Shown here: positions 51,927-61,055 of the stretch, one piece after another
Layout of the letters: the number at the start of each line of letters is the position of its first letter
How positions within the stretch are numbered: position 1 is the stretch's first letter
Source of the DNA: Aquaticitalea lipolytica
GTDB taxonomy: Bacteria > Bacteroidota > Bacteroidia > Flavobacteriales > Flavobacteriaceae
DNA length: 64,000 bases
Reading direction: 5' to 3'
NCBI RefSeq assembly: GCF_014641635.1
Contig: NZ_BMIC01000001.1
Span: forward strand, 62,001 to 126,000
Program-made: the position numbers and the translations under genes
The notes under the pieces: generated by a model
Seen by the model: the letters and a program-made list of their open reading frames with translations, nothing else
Databases searched by the model: none
What the model was told of the DNA's origin: nothing

Positions 51927-53390
51927 TTAATATCCTGGATTTTGTTCCCATTGATTTCCTGCTAATTGAATTTCTATAGATGGTATAGGAAATACTTCAT
52001 TTTTACCAGCTTGAAAGCCATCAATTTCATTAGCTGCTCTACCTGTTCTTACTAAATCGAAAAAATGATGCCCTTCTCCAACTAACTCAACTCTTCTTTC
52101 ATGATAAATTGCTGTTGTTAATGTAGCGCCAGACGATGTTACATTATTAGTAGTGTTTCCAAAAGCACGTTCTCTTACTCTATTTAAATAAAATCTTGCG
52201 CGCGCATCATCTATATTTCCTCTATTAAGAGCTTCGGCAGCCATAAGCAATACATCAGCAAAGCGAATAGATCTATAATTATTTGGATTAGTAAGATTAG
52301 CATCACCTGTATTTAAATCTCCTTGACGAGCAATATACTTTCTATTGAAATAACCTGTGTGTTCATAGCCTGTACTAAAAGTAGCTCCAGTATTAGTTGC
52401 CCAAGTATTAATATCTAATATTGCTGTTTGTAATCTATTATCACCATCTTCAAATTCATCAACAACTTCTTGTGTTGGCACATTAAAACTAAATCCAGAC
52501 TCAAAAACAGGTCCTGCATAATTTCTTATTCCATTAAATCCTACTGCTACATTACCTTCACTACATTGTAAACAACCAAAACCTGCACCTTCAATATCGG
52601 TATATTGTACTTCAAATACAGACTCTATATTATTTTCGTTATCGTTTTCAAACATTGTACTGTAATCTGTTAATAAATCATGCGGACCATTATTTATTAA
52701 ATCTTCCAATACATTTGCGGCCTCTGGAAATTTATTCTGATATAAATAAACCTTACCTAATAAAGCTTGAGCAGCTCCTTTAGTAACTCTCCCTTTTTCA
52801 GCTTGAATATAAGGTAAGTTAGAAGCAGCATAAATTAAATCGTCTTCCATTTGAGCATAAATTGTTGCTTTTGATGTTCTTGGCAACGTGTATTGATCTC
52901 CAAATAATATTCGTCTATCAACTACAAAAGGCACATCTCCAAACCATTTAACTAATTCGAAATAATAGTATGCTCTTAAAAAACGTGTTTGTGCAATAAC
53001 ACCTTCTTTTCCAGGGAAATCAGTTTTATCTTTAAACTCCATGATGTAGTTAGTACGATTAACACCACTATACATCCAACCCCAAATATCACGTAGTTGT
53101 TGATTAATTGGTGTATGAACCATATCATCAATTTCTTGTATACCTGGCACATCGATAGCACTTTCGCCACCAGCCAATGTATTATCTGATGCAATTTCTC
53201 CAAGCATTACATTTAAATATGTAGATTGTAACATATCGTAAGCAGCAATAAGTGCACTTTGATAATCTTCTTCAGTGTTGAAGAAATCTTCAGAATTTTG
53301 ATCTTGAGAATCGACATTTACAAAATCATCACTACATGAAAAGATGATGAGTAATGCGATAATTGCGTATTTAAATTGTATTCTTTTCAT
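51927..53390 (-). CDS. susD: SusD/RagB-family nutrient-binding outer-membrane lipoprotein
   Basis: 487 aa. A lipoprotein signal (YAIIALLIIFSC) is followed by the SusD tetratricopeptide-like helical fold: NTEEDYQSALIAAYDMLQST, then MYSGVNRTNYIMEF, TRFLRAYYYFELVKWFGDVP, and the C-terminal IYHERRVELVGEGHHFFDLV motif. SusD caps the SusC barrel and binds oligosaccharide. The gene starts six bases after susC ends, as in nearly all such pairs. The sugar is not readable from SusD, but its partners point to beta-glucan. Confidence 0.94.
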   Translation of the reverse strand: MKRIQFKYAIIALLIIFSCSDDFVNVDSQDQNSEDFFNTEEDYQSALIAAYDMLQSTYLNVMLGEIASDNTLAGGESAIDVPGIQEIDDMVHTPINQQLRDIWGWMYSGVNRTNYIMEFKDKTDFPGKEGVIAQTRFLRAYYYFELVKWFGDVPFVVDRRILFGDQYTLPRTSKATIYAQMEDDLIYAASNLPYIQAEKGRVTKGAAQALLGKVYLYQNKFPEAANVLEDLINNGPHDLLTDYSTMFENDNENNIESVFEVQYTDIEGAGFGCLQCSEGNVAVGFNGIRNYAGPVFESGFSFNVPTQEVVDEFEDGDNRLQTAILDINTWATNTGATFSTGYEHTGYFNRKYIARQGDLNTGDANLTNPNNYRSIRFADVLLMAAEALNRGNIDDARARFYLNRVRERAFGNTTNNVTSSGATLTTAIYHERRVELVGEGHHFFDLVRTGRAANEIDGFQAGKNEVFPIPSIEIQLAGNQWEQNPGY

Positions 53391-53396
53391 AGCTAA

Positions 53397-56300
53397 TTAA
53401 AATTTTAAATTCATTCCTAGCAAAAATGTTTTTGGATTTGGGTAAAACCCATAATCTATTCCGCCTCCAATTGGCTCGCCTGTTGAAGCTGTTGGGTCGT
53501 ATCCTCTGTATTTGGTTAGAGTAACTAGGTTACTTGCAGAGATATAAAATCGTAGTTTACTTATTTTAGAGTTTTCTAGTACTTTATCTGAAAACGAATA
53601 GCCTAATTGTACATTTTGAAGCCTTATAAAGCTTCCATCTTCAACAAAAAAGTCTGAAAATAAACTATTAGAGTTTGCGCCTGAAGTAACTCTTGGAAAT
53701 GAATTACTTGTTCCTTCACCAGTCCAACGATCTAAATAATAAACACTTCTATTTGTTAAGGCTTGGTTTCTTTCATAATTTCTAACAATTTCATTTCCTA
53801 TTGAAGCGAATGCATAAGCAGCAAAATCGAAGTTTTTGTAATCTATTGACAGATTTATTCCCATTGTAGCATCAGGCAACGGATTACCTATGTTAGTTTT
53901 ATCGTCATCATCTATAACACCATCTTCATTTATATCTACAAATCGTAAATCACCAGGTTGTACATTATTATTAATTGTTGGATAATCATCAATTTCATCT
54001 TGATTTTGGAAAATTCCATTAGTTACAAAACCTCTAAAATAACCTATAGGAAAGCCTTCTTCCATTCGAGAAGGAGGATCTTGACCTACACCAAACGAAC
54101 CACCAGATAGAAAATCTCCATCTGCACTTACAGACACAACATTGTTATCTAAAGTTGATACATTATAACGTAAATTAAACTTTAAATCATCATTAACTAC
54201 TTTAGTATACCCAATTGAAAATTCGAATCCTTGATTTTCAACTATTCCAGCATTTACTACTGGTGCTCCAGAGCCTGGAGCTGTTGTTCCTAATAATCCT
54301 GAAACTTGAGGAACAACTAGCAAATCTTCAGTTCTTTTTTTGTAGTAATCAAAGGTTATATCAATCTGATTTTTAAAGAAATTTGCATCTAAACCAACAT
54401 CAAATGTTTTTTGCTTTTCCCATCGTATTTCTGGGTTAGAAACTGCTCCAATGGCAGTACCAAAAACTAATTGATCATCAATTACATAAGTACCTTCTCC
54501 ATTTAATAAAGAAACAAATCTAAAGTCTGGAATTCTGTCATTTCCTAATATTCCATAAGATGCTCTAAATTTTAAGAAGTTTAATACATTATTATCTTTT
54601 AGGAAATCTTCTTCAGAAGCGACCCAACCAATTGACCCTGAAGGGAAGTAACCAAATTTATTATTTGGACCAAACTTGGTAGAACCATCACGTCTAACAA
54701 CACCTGAAACTAAATATTTTCCTTTATAGTCGTATTGCATTCTTGCGAAGTATGACAATAATCTTGAATCGAATGTTGCATTTCCGTTTGGATAAATGTT
54801 TTGCACACCTGATGCCTGCTCAATAGTTGCATTAGCTATATTGTTATCGGGAACGTCGAAACCAACAAAACCGCTAAACTCTCCTGTTGTTTTAAAAACT
54901 GACGTTCCTAAAAGTATGTTTACATTATGAATGTCATTTATTTTGTTTTCATATTTTATAAATGCATCAAATGTATAATCTCTAAAAAAACTTTTAGTTT
55001 CTACAACTTCACTTCTGTCTTTATTAAATACTTTTCCACTTCCGTAAAAAGCAACTGGACTAAACACATGGCTATTTACTTTTGCATAATTAAATTGATA
55101 ATTTGCTTGTGCAGTAAAGTGGCTGAAAAAATTATATGATAGACTTGCATTTCCACTTATTTTATCAACTTGTCCTCTATTATATGTATTTTCTATTTGC
55201 GCAAGTGGGTTAATAACCTCATTACCTAGACCTTCAGCAATTGTATAATCTCCATTATTATCTCTTACCTGAAATGTTGGAGCCATATTTAGTGCATTAA
55301 ATAAAACAGAACCTAAACCAGTTTCTGACAACGTTTTTCTGTTTGTATGCATAAAGGTTAGTCCTGCATCTAACTTAAAGTTTTCTAAAAAGTTTAAACT
55401 GTAATTACCTCTATTAGTAAATCTAGTAAAATTGGCTTTTTTACCACCCACAATTCCATCTTGAGTTAAAAACGAAGAACCATAGGCATAAGTAGAGTTT
55501 TCACTTCCTCCTTTAATAGTTATGGCATTATTAAAAATTGGTGCATCTTCAAAAACTTTATCTTGCCAATCTGTACCTTGACCCAAGTCTAAAACATTGG
55601 TAAATACTAATGCTTGACCATTGGCTGCGAAAGCTTCATTAACTAAAAGAGCATATTCGGTTGCGTTTAACGAAGGTATTTTTCTAGTTGTTTGTTGAAA
55701 TCCTGCAAAAGCATCATACTCAACCGTTAGAGGCATATTTTTTCTACCAGACTTTGTTGTAATTAAAATAACACCATTTGCTGCTCTAACACCATAAATA
55801 CCTGCAGTAGCATCTTTAAGAACATTAATAGTTTCTATATCGTTAGGATTAATAACACTTAAATCTTCTACAACATTCCCATCTACTAATATTAAAGGTC
55901 TGCTATCTCCATTAGTTGATACTCCTCTAATACTTATTGTAGAAGCACTACCAGGTGAACCTGATTGTGATGTAATATTAACACCTGCCATTTGCCCTTG
56001 AAGAGCTTGCTCGATACGAGATGGTTTTAAGGCTTCAATTGTTTCACTGGAAACTACAGCTACTGATCCTGTTATTTCTTTTTTCTTTTGAGTTCCATAA
56101 CCAATAACTACAATCTCATCAAGTTTAGCTATATCTTGTTCTAACTTAATGTTTAAAACATTGTTGTTACCAATTACAACTTCAAAAGTTAAATAACCAA
56201 CATAACTAAAAACTAATGTTGATCCATTAGGAACATTATTTATTTTAAAATTTCCATCGAAGTCTGAAACTACACCTTGACTTGAATTTTTGATGAATAT

Positions 56301-56423
56301 GTTTACTCCTGGGATTGGAAATCCACTATCTTTATCTTGAACATTACCAGAAATTTCAAAATTTTGAGCTTGAATGGTTGAACAAAATAGTATTGCTAAA
56401 AATGTGCAAAGCGTTAGTCTCAT
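53397..56423 (-). CDS. susC: SusC/RagA-family TonB-dependent oligosaccharide transporter
   Basis: 1008 aa. After the signal peptide (LCTFLAILFCSTIQAQ) come a carboxypeptidase-D-regulatory-like N-domain (25-110: VQDKDSGFPIPGVNIFIKNS), a TonB box region (DEIVVIGYGTQKKKEITG) and the plug (ISIRGVSTNGDSRPLILVDG, ATAGIYGVRAANGVILITTK). The 22-strand barrel ends in a terminal aromatic/Phe strand (FLLGMNLKF). It imports oligosaccharides across the outer membrane using TonB energy, with SusD as lid. It leads the operon after a 241-base regulatory spacer. Confidence 0.95.
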   Translation of the reverse strand: MRLTLCTFLAILFCSTIQAQNFEISGNVQDKDSGFPIPGVNIFIKNSSQGVVSDFDGNFKINNVPNGSTLVFSYVGYLTFEVVIGNNNVLNIKLEQDIAKLDEIVVIGYGTQKKKEITGSVAVVSSETIEALKPSRIEQALQGQMAGVNITSQSGSPGSASTISIRGVSTNGDSRPLILVDGNVVEDLSVINPNDIETINVLKDATAGIYGVRAANGVILITTKSGRKNMPLTVEYDAFAGFQQTTRKIPSLNATEYALLVNEAFAANGQALVFTNVLDLGQGTDWQDKVFEDAPIFNNAITIKGGSENSTYAYGSSFLTQDGIVGGKKANFTRFTNRGNYSLNFLENFKLDAGLTFMHTNRKTLSETGLGSVLFNALNMAPTFQVRDNNGDYTIAEGLGNEVINPLAQIENTYNRGQVDKISGNASLSYNFFSHFTAQANYQFNYAKVNSHVFSPVAFYGSGKVFNKDRSEVVETKSFFRDYTFDAFIKYENKINDIHNVNILLGTSVFKTTGEFSGFVGFDVPDNNIANATIEQASGVQNIYPNGNATFDSRLLSYFARMQYDYKGKYLVSGVVRRDGSTKFGPNNKFGYFPSGSIGWVASEEDFLKDNNVLNFLKFRASYGILGNDRIPDFRFVSLLNGEGTYVIDDQLVFGTAIGAVSNPEIRWEKQKTFDVGLDANFFKNQIDITFDYYKKRTEDLLVVPQVSGLLGTTAPGSGAPVVNAGIVENQGFEFSIGYTKVVNDDLKFNLRYNVSTLDNNVVSVSADGDFLSGGSFGVGQDPPSRMEEGFPIGYFRGFVTNGIFQNQDEIDDYPTINNNVQPGDLRFVDINEDGVIDDDDKTNIGNPLPDATMGINLSIDYKNFDFAAYAFASIGNEIVRNYERNQALTNRSVYYLDRWTGEGTSNSFPRVTSGANSNSLFSDFFVEDGSFIRLQNVQLGYSFSDKVLENSKISKLRFYISASNLVTLTKYRGYDPTASTGEPIGGGIDYGFYPNPKTFLLGMNLKF

Positions 56424-56664
56424 AAAAATTGCATTTTACTTTTTCATAAAATTACTTATATGAATTGTGAAATCGATAAATTTGACCTCAACAAAAAATA
56501 TACATAATAAAAAAATGCGGTTTTTTTTATGAAAAACTCATTAAAGCATCGATTAAATCTAGATTTTACTATTTAAAATAGTTGCAAATACGATAAGTTT
56601 AAACCTATCTTTAAAATAAAATGTTGTGGTAATGTATAGTTTAAATTAACAATTGTTGAGGCGC
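56424..56664 (-). promoter_or_regulatory. Upstream region of the susC operon
   Basis: 241 bases between the regulator's stop and susC. It contains TGTATAGTTTA at 56633-56643, shared with two other spacers of the locus. It also has a 15-bp palindrome ACTATTT A AAATAGT at 56568-56582 and two ATCGAT sites (near 56473 and 56549). TATTTTTTG on the minus strand at 56492-56500 resembles a -7 element with one extra base. No gene is seen. Confidence 0.5.
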
Positions 56665-59478
56665 TTATATTTCTAGTATATAATTTGTTAAGCTCGACTC
56701 GTGTGGCAAATTCATTTTTTTACGCAAACGATATCGTTTTACCTCTACACTTCTTGTTGAAATGTTTAACAATGGAGCTATTTCTTTTGATGAGAGGTTT
56801 AGCCTAAGATAAGCACATAGTCTTAAGTCGTTAGGTGTTAACGTAGGATGTAATGCTTTTACTTTTTTTAGGAAATCCTTATCTGCATTATTAAATGCTT
56901 CTTGGAAAAACTTCCAGTCATCTGTATTGTTTAGATTTTTATCAATAATTTTTATGACAGGCTTTAAATTTTTACTACCATCTGTACCTTTAAGCTCTTT
57001 TTTTACATTGTTTAAAAACTCGTTCTTTTTAATTAAACTCATTGTAGATATTGCTAACTCTCTATTTTTACTTTCAATATCTTGTTGTAGTTTTTCGTTT
57101 TTAAAACTCATTAATTGCTGTTCGTTTTCTAATTTTTTGAGCTCTAATTCTTTTTGTGTTTTTTCTAATAACTTTTCTCTTTGTTTCTTATAATAACGTT
57201 TATATATGTTATGCATTAACAAAGAAAATAACAATACTGATAGAATATAAACAACTATCATCACACTAGTTAAATACCAAGGCTTTTCGATTGAAAATTT
57301 ATAACTAGCTGTGTTGGCAGTTAATGTATTACCTACTCTAGCTCTTACATTAAATGTATAATTACCAAATGGCAGGTTTTTAAACAACTCACTAGAAGCA
57401 GTTGACCATTCACTCCAATTATTATAGATACCATCTAGCTTATATTGGTATTCGACTTCTAAATATTTATCAAACTCTGCAACACTATATGTAAATTCTA
57501 TATTGTTCTCATTGTTTTTAAAATCTCCTAATTTACTTTCACTTATTAATATACTTGACTGATTTAAAGTGCTTTTAGCAATTGTATTAATTTTTATTTC
57601 ATATTTTTTATCATTAAGCTTATCTAAATCGATGATAATAAATCCTTCTGAAGTACCAAATAAGTACTTCTGTGCCTCAATGTGTGAAACGCTTTCATAA
57701 CCTGTCATTCCCTTACGTAATGAACTAGGTAATGATATTCTATTAATTTTTGGTGTTGAACTTAGTTTTCCTTGCGAGATATAGTTTATTCCTTTATCAG
57801 AAAAACTCCATAAAGTATTTGTATAGTTATCTATAATAAGTTTTCCTGATGTATAACCTTGATCTTTAAATACCTTACTATAAATTGAATCTTTCTGAAA
57901 ACTATTTTTTTTGCTATTAAACTTATATATTCCATCTTTATAGGTATATAATATATCATCATTATATTTCAACAAACTAGAATGAAGTCCTTTTTCTGCT
58001 GAGGATTCTTTTACAATAGTTAAGACTTTTGTAAACTCTTTATTGACTTTTAATTTAAAAACTCCTTTGTATTCATGGCTCACAAAAATTTCATCATTAT
58101 TAAAGCGCTCGAAATATTTTGATGAATTATCAAAACCTTCAATCTTGTTTTTAAATTGCCAATTTTCACCAACTTTCTGTAGAATATTAAGACCGTTATA
58201 ATTGCCCTGAAGTAATAAGTTTGGATTCTCTTCAATTGGTTTTATATTCCAAGTACCTTGGACATTACTTATCTTATTTACAGTATCATCATTAACTATA
58301 AATGTACCATTATTATGTCCGCAAAATAATGTGTTATTAATACTTACTAAACACCAAACCTGTCCGTTAGTGCCTTTAATAAATTTAAAGCTATTGTCTG
58401 AATCTATTTTTTTATAAAACAACCCTTGATTTGTACCTAAATAGAGATTGTTATTAAATACTGCAGATGCATAAACGGTTCCAATTTCTCCTTTATCATC
58501 ATTATAAATGCTAAATGGAGATGTAATATTTATACAATTAATTCCATTATCTAAACCTAGCCAAATATTTTGGTCTACATCTTCAAAAAGTGATAAAACT
58601 GTATTATTATTTAAACCAGAGGTGCTATTTATTTTGTAATTAATCTCACCTTGAGGTGTTAAGTGAATTATTCCGTTAGAAATTGTTCCTAATGTAAAAC
58701 TATTATCTTTTAATTTAATACTATTGTATACACTTATATTAGATAGTAAACTGTTTGCTGGAATATCCCACTTTATCAAATTATTTTTCTCAAAAATATA
58801 AAAGCCATCTTGTCTTGTTTCAATAAGAAGCTTGTTATTATGATTAAAAATATTAACGACTTCATTGTTTCTAACTATGACATTATCTGTTATGAGTAAT
58901 TCTTTTCCGTTTTGGATTTTATAAATACCATCATTAATTTTTTGAAAATATATACTCTCATCAACTTTATATATTTTAGTAATTGTTGTTTCAGAATCAA
59001 TAATTTTATAATCATTGGTTTTAGTGTTATATATGTAAATTCTATTTAAAGAATGAAATAAAACCCAATCATCAATATCTATAATGCTCCAAAATTGCTC
59101 GTCTTCAATTAATGGTATATTAAGGCTTTGTGATAATGATTTATAATCTAATATTCCAATATCATTACGTTGCCAGTAACCAAACTCCATATAACACCCA
59201 GTGTAAATTCTGTTATTAACAACATTAACAGATCGCATTATGGTTTGATTTGGAGATGGATAAAGCTGCCATTTTGCGCCATTAAATTCTAATAACCCTT
59301 TATTATTAGCTATATAAATATATTTTTCTTTTGATTGAGAAATTGACCAATTCTGATTTTCGGCTCCATATTGTTTAGGTAAGTAAATTTCAACTGGAGG
59401 TAGTTCTTGTGCAAAATTTTGCAAGAATGTTAAGCCAATAAAAAATACAAGGCCATTTTTTAGTAAAAACTTATGCAT
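56665..59478 (-). CDS. SusR-like membrane-spanning sensor-regulator with LuxR-type HTH
   Basis: 937 aa. A signal peptide (GLVFFIGLTFLQNFAQ) precedes a periplasmic beta-propeller made of two-component-regulator propeller repeats (about 30-690: YIYIANNKGLLEFNGAKWQL, NNTVLSLFEDVDQNIWLGLD). A Y_Y_Y domain (about 690-770: VEYQYKLDGIYNNWSEWSTA), one membrane helix (SVMIVVYILSVLLFSLLM) and a long coiled coil follow. A LuxR-type HTH lies at the C-terminus (DLRLCAYLRLNLSSKEIAPL). There is no histidine kinase, so it signals directly from the periplasm to DNA like SusR. It probably senses glucan oligosaccharide and activates the adjacent susC operon. Confidence 0.88.
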   Translation of the reverse strand: MHKFLLKNGLVFFIGLTFLQNFAQELPPVEIYLPKQYGAENQNWSISQSKEKYIYIANNKGLLEFNGAKWQLYPSPNQTIMRSVNVVNNRIYTGCYMEFGYWQRNDIGILDYKSLSQSLNIPLIEDEQFWSIIDIDDWVLFHSLNRIYIYNTKTNDYKIIDSETTITKIYKVDESIYFQKINDGIYKIQNGKELLITDNVIVRNNEVVNIFNHNNKLLIETRQDGFYIFEKNNLIKWDIPANSLLSNISVYNSIKLKDNSFTLGTISNGIIHLTPQGEINYKINSTSGLNNNTVLSLFEDVDQNIWLGLDNGINCINITSPFSIYNDDKGEIGTVYASAVFNNNLYLGTNQGLFYKKIDSDNSFKFIKGTNGQVWCLVSINNTLFCGHNNGTFIVNDDTVNKISNVQGTWNIKPIEENPNLLLQGNYNGLNILQKVGENWQFKNKIEGFDNSSKYFERFNNDEIFVSHEYKGVFKLKVNKEFTKVLTIVKESSAEKGLHSSLLKYNDDILYTYKDGIYKFNSKKNSFQKDSIYSKVFKDQGYTSGKLIIDNYTNTLWSFSDKGINYISQGKLSSTPKINRISLPSSLRKGMTGYESVSHIEAQKYLFGTSEGFIIIDLDKLNDKKYEIKINTIAKSTLNQSSILISESKLGDFKNNENNIEFTYSVAEFDKYLEVEYQYKLDGIYNNWSEWSTASSELFKNLPFGNYTFNVRARVGNTLTANTASYKFSIEKPWYLTSVMIVVYILSVLLFSLLMHNIYKRYYKKQREKLLEKTQKELELKKLENEQQLMSFKNEKLQQDIESKNRELAISTMSLIKKNEFLNNVKKELKGTDGSKNLKPVIKIIDKNLNNTDDWKFFQEAFNNADKDFLKKVKALHPTLTPNDLRLCAYLRLNLSSKEIAPLLNISTRSVEVKRYRLRKKMNLPHESSLTNYILEI

Positions 59479-59498
59479 TACAGTGTTTTATACTGCAA

Positions 59499-59549
59499 TA
59501 TACAAACTTTGTATAGTTTATTATAATACAGTATAACAACTATACAAAG
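59499..59549. promoter_or_regulatory. Palindromic operator-like sites upstream of the SusR-like gene
   Basis: 59499-59515 is a perfect 17-bp palindrome TATACAAA C TTTGTATA. A second half-site CTATACAAAG follows at 59540-59549 on the other strand of the motif TTTGTATAG. TGTATAGTTTA at 59510-59520 is identical to the copy upstream of susC. They lie 21 to 71 bases before the regulator's start codon. Confidence 0.55.
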
Positions 59550-59579
59550 CAATACTATTAACCATACAATTATGTTTAA

Positions 59580-60956
59580 CTATTTCCAGATATTCTCTAG
59601 CTCTTCGAGAGATTTACCTTTAGTTTCTGGAACATATTTATATGTAACACCTACTATTAAACTTATAAATACAATAAAAATAAAATAAGGCAAAGAGCCA
59701 TTCCAAGTTGTGCCATTATTTACATCACTACCCATAACAATTGGAAACGATTGTGACACCACATAATTTGCTGCCCATTGCGCAGCTACTGCTATTGACA
59801 TAGCTACACTTCTTATTTTATTTGGAAACATTTCTGAAAGTAACACCCAAACAACTGGACCCATTGAGAGGGCAAATGAACCAATAAAAATTAATACTCC
59901 TAATAAGGATATAAAACCAACAGATTGTTGTTGTAATGAAATACCTAACAACAAAAAACCAACTATCATGCCCAAGGAACCTATATAAATTAATGGTTTT
60001 CTACCAAATTTATCTACTGTAAACATAGCCACAAATGTGAAAACTAAATTTACAAAAGCAAGTAATATTTGCTGTAATAATATATCTTCTTTACCAAAAC
60101 CTAATGCTTTTTCAAAAATATCTGCTCCATAATACAATACTGCATTAATACCTGTAAACTGTTGTAATATTGATAAAGTAGTTCCAATAAGAATTATTCC
60201 CAAAATAATTTTCGAAAAATAATTAACCTTTAAACCATCATTACTGGTCTTGAATGAATCTTGTATCTCCAATATTTCTTTACTAGCCTGTTCTTGACCA
60301 TGAATTTTAGTTAATACAATTAAAGCCTCTTCATTATTACCTTTTAGAGCTAACCATCTTGGGCTTTTAGGAACAAAAAATAATAACAAAAGAAATAAGC
60401 AACTTGGTATTAATTCTGACCAAAACATACGTCTCCAACCAAATTGAATGTTTTCTGCTTCAGATAAATTATTACCAATAAAATAAGTTGCTAAAAACAC
60501 AACGAAAAACCCAATTACTATTGCCAGTTGGTAATATGTAACCATTTTACCTCTAATTGCACTAGGAGCAATTTCTGCTATGTACATAGGAGCATTCATT
60601 GATGCCATTCCGATTCCTAATCCTCCAATAATTCTAAAAAATACTAATACAGATACTGTTTCTGGAAATATTGAAGGTAACCCAGATCCCCAAGCTGATA
60701 ATGTAAATAAAACTGCAGAAATAATTAAAGAGTACTTTCTACCAATTTTAATACTTAATGGTCCTGCTATAATTGCACCTATAAAACATCCTAATAGTGC
60801 ACTACCAACTACCCAACCTTTTAAAGCATCATTTAATTCAAAATACTTACTTAAGTAAAATTGAGCTCCATTAATAACTCCAGTATCATACCCAAATAAA
60901 AGGCCTCCAAGTGCAGAAACTGCCGTAATTAATAATAGAAAAGTTTTCTTGTTCAT
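59580..60956 (-). CDS. Sugar porter-family MFS transporter (glucose-type)
   Basis: 458 aa with twelve membrane segments. Sugar porter signatures are present: GGLLFGYDTGVINGAQFYLS in helix 1, IKIGRKYSL and DKFGRKPLIY loops, RIIGGLGIGMASMNAPMYIA in helix 4, QQFTGINAVLYYGADIF in helix 7 and PETKGKSLEELE at the C-terminus. It brings a monosaccharide, most likely glucose released by the GH3 enzyme, across the inner membrane with protons or sodium. It has its own spacer with two TTGTATAG motifs upstream, and the regulator gene lies downstream. Confidence 0.93.
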   Translation of the reverse strand: MNKKTFLLLITAVSALGGLLFGYDTGVINGAQFYLSKYFELNDALKGWVVGSALLGCFIGAIIAGPLSIKIGRKYSLIISAVLFTLSAWGSGLPSIFPETVSVLVFFRIIGGLGIGMASMNAPMYIAEIAPSAIRGKMVTYYQLAIVIGFFVVFLATYFIGNNLSEAENIQFGWRRMFWSELIPSCLFLLLLFFVPKSPRWLALKGNNEEALIVLTKIHGQEQASKEILEIQDSFKTSNDGLKVNYFSKIILGIILIGTTLSILQQFTGINAVLYYGADIFEKALGFGKEDILLQQILLAFVNLVFTFVAMFTVDKFGRKPLIYIGSLGMIVGFLLLGISLQQQSVGFISLLGVLIFIGSFALSMGPVVWVLLSEMFPNKIRSVAMSIAVAAQWAANYVVSQSFPIVMGSDVNNGTTWNGSLPYFIFIVFISLIVGVTYKYVPETKGKSLEELENIWK

Positions 60957-61025
60957 AATTGTCGAATTAGCGTTATTTTTCTAATATAAAGCTAAAAGAA
61001 CTATTATTTGAACAAGATACATGCT

Positions 61026-61043
61026 TGTATAGTTTTTGTATAG
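61026..61043. promoter_or_regulatory. Two tandem TTGTATAG motifs upstream of the sugar porter gene
   Basis: TGTATAGTTT at 61026-61035 is followed at once by TTTGTATAG at 61035-61043, 70-87 bases before the start. The first matches 10 bases of the motif upstream of susC and of the SusR-like gene. Confidence 0.5.
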
Positions 61044-61055
61044 GTAATGCCTGGT

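Noticed and set aside
56470-56555. Two ATCGAT sites upstream of susC as LacI operators
   Set aside because: The 6-base cores match but their flanks do not form a common palindrome, so support is too weak for a call.
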